A program made the translations under genes and the position numbers. This document shows positions 1 to 5,085 of a stretch of DNA of 5,085 nt, one piece after another. Source of the DNA: Ignavibacteriota bacterium (lineage in GTDB: Bacteria; Bacteroidota; Ignavibacteria; Tepidaquicellales; Tepidaquicellaceae); contig PNBM01000363.1 in NCBI GenBank assembly GCA_003135995.1, positions 1-5,085 of the forward strand, given 5' to 3'. Under the pieces are notes generated by a model. That model did no database searches, was not told the origin of the DNA, and saw only the letters and a list, made by a program, of their open reading frames with translations. How positions within the stretch are numbered: the first letter of the stretch is position 1; each line of letters opens with the position of its first letter.

Positions 1-141
1 GCTTAGTTCCTTTTTCATCCATCCGAACTATATATTTATTAGTTTCTTTGAAGTAACTTCTATAGGATGATTCTTAAAAATTCCTGAAAATAATAAAATA
101 AAAGAATAAGATTTCAATAAAATGTTTAATATATAAATCTA

Positions 142-387
142 ATGAAAACAAAAACAAGCATTACATTGTTAGTAGCGTTTGTCGTAGCATTAATTTTATT
201 CCTGGTAGTCAGCAGTATATTTTTAATCGGAACATATTCGAACGCCGCCCTGAAGGGAAATGAATACGTGGGTGCATTAAGCTGGATTAACTGGATGTGG
301 ATTCCTACAGTATTATCTCTTGGACTTATTTTTATATTTGGATGGGCTGTCTTTTCAGGAAAAATGGAAAAAAACAAAGTCGACTAA
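142..387 (+). CDS. Small two-helix membrane protein, function unknown
   Basis: This 81-residue protein is not one I recognise. The sequence shows a short basic N-terminus (K2, K4), a long hydrophobic segment at about residues 8-30, a polar loop at about 31-48 (containing NAALKGNEYVG), a second hydrophobic segment at about 49-72 starting with a Trp-rich edge (W48, W51, W53), and a lysine-rich end (KMEKNKVD). By the positive-inside rule both ends should face the cytoplasm, with the loop outside. There are no cysteines, no catalytic motif and no lipobox. The ATG at 142 is the only sensible start; the leader is AT-rich and has no Shine-Dalgarno sequence, like two of the three larger genes here. 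The next gene starts 96 bp downstream on the same strand, so co-transcription with the glycosyltransferase is possible but unsupported by any signal. An antisense frame of similar length (126-377) is open, but it has no membrane or domain logic and I treat it as a shadow. Confidence 0.72.
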   Translation: MKTKTSITLLVAFVVALILFLVVSSIFLIGTYSNAALKGNEYVGALSWINWMWIPTVLSLGLIFIFGWAVFSGKMEKNKVD

Positions 388-483
388 AAAAGAAAAAAAT
401 TATTAAGTCAGGAAATTATGTTGCAGCATGAAATCAATGATTACAAAAATAAATTATTTAAATAAAATTTTAAAAAAATTATT

Positions 484-1749
484 ATGAAATTCGCATTTAT
501 CGGGACATATCCTCCGCAAAAGTGCGGCATTGGTACTTTTACACATAATCTAATAAAATCTATCGGAGAAAATTTCGGGTACAAAGATTTATTACCAAAT
601 CTCTCTGTAATAGCTATAGATGATAATATTGAACTCAACTATGATTATCCTTCCGAAGTGGTTTTTGTTGTAAGACAAAATAATCTGAATGATTACGTAA
701 TTGCATCTAAAATTATTAATTATAATAAAGCCGATGTTTGCATTCTTGAACACGAATTCGGTATTTTCGGCGGAGAAAGCGGAATACACATTCTTTCACT
801 CATTAGCAGAATTGAAATGCCTCTCATAGTCACTTTTCATACTGTTATAAAAGAACCGACAAGCACGCAAAGATTAATTGTAAATGAACTAAGTAAAAAA
901 GCTTTCAAAATCGTTGTGATGAGTAAGAAAGCCGTTAAATTTCTTCTTGAAATTTATAATATACCTGAAGAAAAAATCGAAGTAATTGAACACGGTGTAC
1001 CTGCCGGCAAGATTTATCAAAGGGACAAGGCACGTGAAAAATTTAATTTCAGTAATAAGACTGCACTTTTTACTTTCGGATTACTGAGCCGTAATAAAGG
1101 AATCGAAACAGTCTTAAAAGCTCTGCCGAAGGTTTTGAAAAAGCACAAGAATATTATTTATGTAGTTTTGGGAAATACACATCCGAAAGTATTATCACTG
1201 CAGGGAGAAGAATATCGTGAATATCTTTTGCGGCTTGTTAAGAAATATGGTCTTGAAAAATATGTTTACTTCTACAAAAATTTTGTTCCCGAAGAATTAT
1301 TGATGGAGTATTTATGTGCGACTGATATTTATATTACACCTTATTTAAATGAAGAGCAAATAACAAGCGGAACATTGTCATACGCAATAGGCGCAGGTAC
1401 TGCTGTGATTTCAACTCCATACTGGCATGCGCAGGAATTGCTTGCAGACGGAAGGGGAATATTATTTGATTTCAATAATCACGAACAGCTCGGCGATAAA
1501 CTTCTTGATTTACTCGATAATCAAGATAAAATTGGTCAGCTTCGTGAAACAGCGAGAAATTACGGAAATAAAATCAGATGGCCCATGATTGGAGCGAAAT
1601 ATATTAAAGTGGCGGCATCCGCGGTTGAAGAATATTATCAGATTCAAAAGGAAAAACGCGCTGTTCCTGAACCTTATTATTTACCTGAATTCTCGCCGAT
1701 TCAAATAGAAAGTTATAAGGACGATTCCGGAATAATGCAGCAAGCTTAA
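484..1749 (+). CDS. GT4-family glycosyltransferase (GT-B fold)
   Basis: This 421-residue cytoplasmic enzyme is predicted to transfer a sugar from a nucleotide-sugar donor to an acceptor, probably a surface glycan or lipid-linked sugar; donor and acceptor cannot be read from the sequence. The N-terminal acceptor-side domain (about 1-185) opens with IGTYPPQKCGIGTFT, whose glycine loop (G15, G17) is typical of GT4. It continues with LEHEFGIFGG (88-97), TFHT (117-120), VVMSKKA (144-150) and EHGV (169-172). The C-terminal donor-binding domain (about 190-375) has FGLLSRNKGIE (198-208) for the first strand and basic loop, PYLNEEQITSGTLSYAIGAG (286-305), and STPYWHAQELLADGRG (310-325). The usual E-x7-E signature is altered: the first Glu is present (E291), but the position of the second is Ser299. 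The length is normal for GT4 and there is no signal peptide or membrane segment. The start is fixed by the conserved MKFAFIGTYPP opening; no Shine-Dalgarno sequence precedes it. The last ~35 residues are probably a variable tail. The family call is firm; specificity is unknown. Confidence 0.93.
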   Translation: MKFAFIGTYPPQKCGIGTFTHNLIKSIGENFGYKDLLPNLSVIAIDDNIELNYDYPSEVVFVVRQNNLNDYVIASKIINYNKADVCILEHEFGIFGGESGIHILSLISRIEMPLIVTFHTVIKEPTSTQRLIVNELSKKAFKIVVMSKKAVKFLLEIYNIPEEKIEVIEHGVPAGKIYQRDKAREKFNFSNKTALFTFGLLSRNKGIETVLKALPKVLKKHKNIIYVVLGNTHPKVLSLQGEEYREYLLRLVKKYGLEKYVYFYKNFVPEELLMEYLCATDIYITPYLNEEQITSGTLSYAIGAGTAVISTPYWHAQELLADGRGILFDFNNHEQLGDKLLDLLDNQDKIGQLRETARNYGNKIRWPMIGAKYIKVAASAVEEYYQIQKEKRAVPEPYYLPEFSPIQIESYKDDSGIMQQA

Positions 1750-1815
1750 TTCGATTTTCCTTATAAATAACAAAATGATTTTGAGAAAAGAAAATTGGAA
1801 AATTTAAATTTATAT

Positions 1816-1855
1816 ATTTTAAATATCTAAAAACAGATTTAAAAATAATTTTTTT
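1816..1855 (+). terminator. Weak AT-rich hairpin plus T-run, possible terminator
   Basis: The left arm ATTTTAAATATCT (1816-1828) can pair with AGATTTAAAAAT (1835-1846) around a six-base loop, with a two-base bulge. A run of seven T follows at 1849-1855. It lies between the glycosyltransferase stop and the TPR gene, where a transcription break would be reasonable. The stem holds only one G-C pair, so it would be weak, and in sequence this AT-rich such structures arise by chance. It could equally be part of the TPR gene's 5' leader. Confidence 0.2.
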
Positions 1856-1875
1856 GGTTAATTAAAAAACATAAT

Positions 1876-3477
1876 ATGAAACAGGTAATTTTATATTTCG
1901 CAGTTTTATTAATTATCTTTACTGCCGGTTCCTTAAAATCTCAGACAGCGGAAGAATTTTTGCAAAGCGGAAATGCAAAAAACGACGCTGACGATTTTAA
2001 AGGAGCTATTACCGATTATACAAGTGCAATTAATTTGAAACAGGATTACATCGATGCATATTATAACAGGGGTCTGGCAAAAGATAATTTTCGCCATTTT
2101 CACGGCTCTATAGCAGATTACAACAAAGTAATAGAACTGAATCCTGATTACGCCGAAGCATATAACAGCAGGGGTGTTGCAAAAGTTAATTTAGAGGATT
2201 ATCAGGGAGCATTAAGAGATTACAATAAAGCCATCGAACTCAAACCTGATTATGCGGAAGCATATAATAACAGGGGAGTATTGAAGGATTATTTCAGTGA
2301 TTTCGAGGGTGCAATTTCGAACTTCAACAAGGCTATTGAATTAAAAGAAAATTATGCCGAAGCATATAACAATAGAGCAGTGGCAAAAATTAATTCCGGC
2401 GATTACAATGGTGCAATCGATGATTGTACAAAAGCAATCGATTTAAATCACGACTATGCAGAAGCTTATAACAACAGGGGATTAGCAAATAATTATCTGC
2501 AGAATAATAAAGATGCATTAGATGATTATAATAAAGCTATCGAACTTAAACCCGATTACGCAGAAGCTTATAATAACAGGGGACTATCGAAGGATAATTT
2601 AAAAGATTACTCCGGAGCAATTAGTGATTACAACAAAGCAGTTGAATTAAACCGAAAATATGCGGAGGCATATAATAACCGCGGATTGACTAAAGTTAAT
2701 TTAGAAGATTACAACGGTGCAATTTCGGATTTCAGTAAAGCAATTGATTTGAAAAAATATTATGCTGAAGCATACAACAACAGAGGATTAACCAAACAAT
2801 ATATACAGGATTATTCAGGCTCGATTTCCGATTGTAATAAGGCGAGTGAATTAATTCCGAATTATGCTGAAGCTTATAATAATATGGGACTGGCAAAATA
2901 TTATTCAAAGGATTATGAAGGAGCAATTAATTATTATAATAAAGCAATTAATTTAAATCCCGCTTATGCTTTTGCTTATCTGAATCTTGGCAATGCCGGG
3001 TTCAGTTCTAAAAACTATTCAGCAGCGATACTGAATTATAATAAGGCACTGGAGATTAATCCTGATTTAAACGAAGCATATTACAACAGAGGTGCCACAA
3101 ACTTTGCGACGGGAAATTATGATGATGCGATTACGGATTTCAATAAAGCCATCGAGCTTAAACCTGATAACGATGTTGCTATTGATTATTTAGGCGATTG
3201 CTACTTCGAAAAAAAGGATTACGATGCGGCGCTCACTAATTATAACAAATGTTTAAGTATGAACAGTAATAACTGGGATGCGATGCTGGGCATTTCGATG
3301 GTTTATATGGAAATGAATGATAAAACGAATTCACAAATATATTTCAAAAAGGCTGAAGAACTTGAACCGAGACTCAAAGAAGGAAATGATGGTTTAGTAA
3401 AACTTGAACAGGAAGGGTATTATTATACCGACTATGAAAAGCAAAATATAAACAAACTATATAATGCATCAAAATAA
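1876..3477 (+). CDS. Exported TPR-array protein (14 TPR units)
   Basis: This 533-residue protein is almost wholly tetratricopeptide repeats, a helical scaffold fold that binds other proteins. Residues 1-22 look like a Sec signal peptide (K3, hydrophobic core 4-18, likely cleavage around KSQ at 21-23); there is no lipobox Cys, so the product should be periplasmic, outer-membrane associated or secreted. From residue 25 to 500 there are 14 consecutive 34-residue units without any insertion. The consensus is AEAYNNRG..K....DY.GAI.DYNKAIEL.PDY, with the TPR marks A/G at position 8, Y/F near 17, A20 and A27. Units 1 and 11-14 are more diverged, as is usual at array ends. A non-repeat tail (501-533), rich in Tyr, Asn and Lys, closes the protein. 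The ATG at 1876 lacks a Shine-Dalgarno sequence but directly precedes the signal peptide. The DUF6600-type gene starts 23 bp downstream, so the two are probably co-transcribed. The binding partner is unknown; the neighbour's product is a candidate by context only. Confidence 0.93.
   Translation: MKQVILYFAVLLIIFTAGSLKSQTAEEFLQSGNAKNDADDFKGAITDYTSAINLKQDYIDAYYNRGLAKDNFRHFHGSIADYNKVIELNPDYAEAYNSRGVAKVNLEDYQGALRDYNKAIELKPDYAEAYNNRGVLKDYFSDFEGAISNFNKAIELKENYAEAYNNRAVAKINSGDYNGAIDDCTKAIDLNHDYAEAYNNRGLANNYLQNNKDALDDYNKAIELKPDYAEAYNNRGLSKDNLKDYSGAISDYNKAVELNRKYAEAYNNRGLTKVNLEDYNGAISDFSKAIDLKKYYAEAYNNRGLTKQYIQDYSGSISDCNKASELIPNYAEAYNNMGLAKYYSKDYEGAINYYNKAINLNPAYAFAYLNLGNAGFSSKNYSAAILNYNKALEINPDLNEAYYNRGATNFATGNYDDAITDFNKAIELKPDNDVAIDYLGDCYFEKKDYDAALTNYNKCLSMNSNNWDAMLGISMVYMEMNDKTNSQIYFKKAEELEPRLKEGNDGLVKLEQEGYYYTDYEKQNINKLYNASK
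1948..3375 (+). repeat. 14 x 102-bp tandem TPR-coding repeat
   Basis: The DNA encoding residues 25-500 is a tandem array of 14 units, each exactly 102 bp (34 codons), with no indels. Protein conservation is strongest in units 3-10, where the first helix starts AEAYN(N/S)(R/M). The codons for this shared peptide differ from unit to unit (for example gccgaagcatat, gcagaagcttat, gcggaggcatat, gctgaagcatac), so the copies are not recent identical duplications. Units 3 and 8 share the block KVNLEDY, also in similar DNA (aaagttaatttaga). Confidence 0.93.
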
Positions 3478-3487
3478 ATTTTAAATT

Positions 3488-3492
3488 AAGGA
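3488..3492 (+). promoter_or_regulatory. Shine-Dalgarno site of the DUF6600-type gene
   Basis: AAGGA lies eight bases before the ATG at 3501, in the 23-bp gap after the TPR stop codon. It is the only convincing Shine-Dalgarno sequence in front of a complete gene in this window, and it supports both the chosen start and efficient re-initiation on a shared message with the TPR gene. Confidence 0.6.
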
Positions 3493-3500
3493 AAATTAAA

Positions 3501-4781
3501 ATGAAAATAAGATTAGTTCTCATACTTTTTCTGTCAGTATCATTAGCGGCATTATTAAGCGGATTCACGAGCTATGATTATACTATAAAAGGACATGCAA
3601 TAATAGTTGATACTAATTACGAAACGGAAAACGCATCAGAGCCGATGGACCTTGAAACATTTCAGGATTCACTATCGGATTACGGAGATTTTGTAAGTAT
3701 AGATAATTCCGAAGTTGACCCGGAAAATACCGTCTCCGGTGAAAATGATGCTACGGATGTAGATATTTATTTCAATTATATTTGGGTTCCGAATCAAAGA
3801 TACAGATATGAAGGATGGACTCCGTATAATGACGGCAGATGGGTTTGGACTGACTGGGGCTGGACATGGGTATCCGATTATTCGTGGGGCTGGGGTCCTT
3901 ATCATTACGGCAGATGGTGGTATTCAGAATCTTACGGATGGGTATGGTCACCGGGCAGAAGATGGGGTCCGGGATGGGTTAACTGGCGTAATAACGAAGG
4001 ATATGTAGGGTGGTATCCTATATCGCCGAGGAATCATTGGAGAAATAACAGATTTGACGAAGTTAATCATCATTATCGTGATGACGGATGGGTGGTAACC
4101 AGAAAGTTAGATTTTACAAACCATATAACAAAATCGACTGTAATATCGGGAAATACAAGGAATGAAGTACTTAAAACTTCTACTCCATTTGTAAATATTC
4201 AAAAAAACGGGAATAAATTATTCAATTCAGGACCGGATGTTAAAGATATTGAAAAAGTTCAGAATAAAAAAATTGTACAAAAACCTATAACGGAAGTAAG
4301 TGATTTGCATCTACAGAAAAAAGTAATTAACAATACTAAAGTTGAAGATAAAATCAATGTTGTACCAATCGGTGCCCCTCCGAATAATAATAAAACAACT
4401 CAGCCGAAATCCAAGACTAATGTAAATGGTGTAACAAATTACAATACATCTAAAACATATAACAGCACAGAGACGTATAACAAAACTAACACAGGGTCAA
4501 AAGTAAATACAAATAAAAACGTAAATACGAATACAAATGGAAATACTAATAATAATGTGAATACTAATAACACTCAAAGCACGAACAAGCCGGGAAAAAC
4601 ATATAATCCGGTGAGTTCAAATAAAACAGGAACAGCTAATAAAACAGGAAAGACGAGTCCGAAAGTAATCCAGACTCCTAAAGTAGTTACTACTCCGCCT
4701 GTCAAGAATTCTTCACCACCGGCAAAAAATAATCAAACACCCAACAAAGAAAGTTCGCCTCCGGTAAAGGATTCAAAATAA
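3501..4781 (+). CDS. Exported Trp-rich DUF6600-like protein with Asn/Thr/Lys/Pro tail
   Basis: This 426-residue protein has a signal peptide (about 1-22: MKIR, then a hydrophobic run to ALLSG) and no cysteine anywhere, so it is not a lipoprotein. The parts in order are: an acidic stretch (about 36-89, some 17 Asp/Glu); a Trp/Tyr/Gly-rich core (about 92-172) with 17 Trp between W95 and W171; a linker (173-290); and a low-complexity tail (about 291-426) rich in Asn, Thr, Lys and, near the end, Pro. The core motifs WTPYNDGRWVWTDWGWTWVS, WGWGPYHYGRW, YGWVWSPGRRWGPGWVNWR and GYVGWYP match what I know of the DUF6600 family, whose proteins are predicted to be exported and have no established biochemical role. 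The FQDSLSDYGDFVSID segment at 55-69 resembles that family's usual 'F..L..YG.WV' opening, but here it is separated from the Trp core by an acidic insert. The gene follows the TPR gene by 23 bp and is closed by a strong terminator. A role as a cell-wall or surface-associated structural protein is inference. Confidence 0.85.
   Translation: MKIRLVLILFLSVSLAALLSGFTSYDYTIKGHAIIVDTNYETENASEPMDLETFQDSLSDYGDFVSIDNSEVDPENTVSGENDATDVDIYFNYIWVPNQRYRYEGWTPYNDGRWVWTDWGWTWVSDYSWGWGPYHYGRWWYSESYGWVWSPGRRWGPGWVNWRNNEGYVGWYPISPRNHWRNNRFDEVNHHYRDDGWVVTRKLDFTNHITKSTVISGNTRNEVLKTSTPFVNIQKNGNKLFNSGPDVKDIEKVQNKKIVQKPITEVSDLHLQKKVINNTKVEDKINVVPIGAPPNNNKTTQPKSKTNVNGVTNYNTSKTYNSTETYNKTNTGSKVNTNKNVNTNTNGNTNNNVNTNNTQSTNKPGKTYNPVSSNKTGTANKTGKTSPKVIQTPKVVTTPPVKNSSPPAKNNQTPNKESSPPVKDSK
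4374..4778 (+). repeat. Low-complexity tail coding region (Asn/Thr/Lys, then Lys/Pro)
   Basis: Codons 292-426 of the DUF6600-type gene encode a biased tail. Between residues 335 and 356 the tetrapeptide VNTN occurs three times, starting at 335, 341 and 353, each in different synonymous codons. The final 30 residues repeat a PP(V/A)K pattern (TPPVKN, SSPPAKN, SSPPVKD). The tail has 19 Lys, no Arg and only three acidic residues (E324, E417, D424). Such tails are often flexible spacers or wall-interacting segments, but nothing here proves either. Confidence 0.75.
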
Positions 4782-4811
4782 TATTTCGAATTAATTAAAA
4801 GAACGAGCAAT

Positions 4812-4847
4812 AAAATAAGCCTGGAGTTTTACTCCCGGCTTATTTTT
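4812..4847 (+). terminator. Intrinsic terminator after the TPR/DUF6600 unit
   Basis: AAAATAAGCCTGGAG (4812-4826) and CTCCCGGCTTATTTT (4832-4846) form a 15-bp stem with one mismatch and a five-base loop (TTTTA), ending in a T-run (4843-4847). It starts 31 bases after the DUF6600-type stop codon, as expected for the end of the operon. The A-run/T-run symmetry means it could also terminate transcription arriving from the other side. Confidence 0.88.
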
Positions 4848-4854
4848 ATGTCTA

Positions 4855-5085
4855 ATGTGTTTTATTGTTGGTGACACCAAAGAACAGCTAACACTAACAA
4901 AGGCGGAAAAAGGGAATCGATGCAGTTGATATTTATAAACGCATTAAAGGTGAAGTCGAGTGGAAGTTCCTCGCACGAGATACTCACAGTCCGCATCACG
5001 ATAACACCGACCTCGCCCACGCCGGAACGCCTGAAGTCCTTGAATATATGGCGATAGGATTAATCGGCGATGAAGAAGTCGGACT
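4855..5085 (+). pseudogene. Frameshifted fragment of an unidentified gene, cut by the right edge
   Basis: Two reading frames look protein-like one after the other. The first begins at ATG 4855 (MCFIVGDTKEQLTLTKAEKG) and soon meets TGA at 4927-4929. The second, open from 4898 to the window end, reads IDAVDIYKRIKGEVEWKFLA, then ARDTHSPHHDNTDLAHAG, then TPEVLEYMAIGLIGDEEVG. It has a strong purine-first codon pattern but no ATG until late (about 5049). Dropping one base in the aaaaaggga stretch (about 4907-4915) joins the two into a single continuous reading. I therefore read this as one gene broken by a +1 frameshift, or a sequencing or assembly error at a homopolymer. The 5' end lies only eight bases past the terminator, with no ribosome binding site or room for a promoter, which favours a remnant. 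G+C content is about 48% over 4921-5085, well above the rest of the window. I do not recognise the family; His/Asp-rich THSPHHDNTD might suggest metal binding, but that is a guess. Confidence 0.45.

Noticed and set aside
1..70. On the - strand, a frame running off the left edge reads ESSYRSYFKETNKYIVRMDEKG, and on the + strand the first codons read GCT TAG, like the end of an upstream gene.
   Set aside because: Either could be the edge of a neighbouring gene, but fewer than 70 bases are available, neither has a supported start or homology, and they contradict each other as gene calls. I annotate nothing in 1-141.
1781..1809. TTGAGA, 17 bases, TTAAAT: a sigma70-like promoter ahead of the TPR gene.
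   Set aside because: The -10 match is only four of six in very AT-rich DNA, and transcription would start inside the weak hairpin at 1816-1846. No Bacteroidota-type -7 (TAnnTTTG) element is visible either.
2050..3069. A higher-order five-unit period in the TPR array (units 2-5 resembling units 7-10; KVNLEDY shared by units 3 and 8).
   Set aside because: Counting by hand, unit 3 matches unit 8 at 23 of 34 positions and unit 7 at 22 of 34, so the five-unit offset is hardly better than its neighbours.
3808..4008. A 66-codon + frame and an overlapping - strand frame (3672-3905) inside the DUF6600-type gene.
   Set aside because: Both are shadows of the Trp/Gly-rich codons (tgg, gga) of the real gene, which remove stops in other frames.
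4886..4914. AGCTAACACTAACAAAGGCG resembles the start of an integron attC site.
   Set aside because: No partner GTTRRRY core or inverted arm follows in the remaining bases, and the stretch reads better as part of the frameshifted coding fragment.
4920..5057. A 45-codon frame starting at ATG 4920, with AGGG five bases upstream.
   Set aside because: Its translation is Ser/Thr/Ile-rich without domain character, and the overlapping frame has a much stronger purine-first coding pattern over the same bases.

Overview
The window is AT-rich (about one third G+C by eye, apart from the last ~165 bases) and densely coded on the + strand. Three of the four complete genes start without a clear Shine-Dalgarno sequence, behind A/T-rich leaders. 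Together with a secreted TPR protein, a tryptophan-rich DUF6600-type exported protein and a 'KCGIGTFT'-type GT4 glycosyltransferase, this suggests the Bacteroidota / Ignavibacteriota / Chlorobiota group. That placement is inferred from gene style only; no marker gene is present.

Layout: an uninformative AT-rich leader (1-141); a small two-helix membrane protein of unknown function (142-387); a cytoplasmic GT4 glycosyltransferase (484-1749); a 126-bp AT-rich gap with a weak hairpin; an exported protein made almost entirely of 14 back-to-back TPR units (1876-3477); then, after 23 bp and with a good ribosome binding site, an exported Trp-rich DUF6600-like protein with a long Asn/Thr/Lys/Pro tail (3501-4781). 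A strong intrinsic terminator follows at 4812-4847. Beyond it, G+C content rises to nearly 50% and there is an apparently frameshifted fragment of an unidentified gene that runs off the right edge.

The TPR gene and the DUF6600 gene look like one transcription unit: short gap, same strand, shared terminator, and both products carry signal peptides. A plausible but unproven reading is a cell-envelope pair: a TPR scaffold and a wall- or surface-associated protein. The glycosyltransferase and small membrane protein upstream fit a general cell-envelope neighbourhood but need not share a pathway with the pair.

I found no RNA gene, CRISPR array, insertion sequence or integron site. Nothing here clearly amounts to a new defence or mobile system. 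The points most worth a second look are the frameshifted, compositionally different right edge, the exact 14 x 102-bp TPR array with diverged codons, the charge-polarised DUF6600 protein, and the glycosyltransferase lacking the usual second glutamate of its E-x7-E motif.
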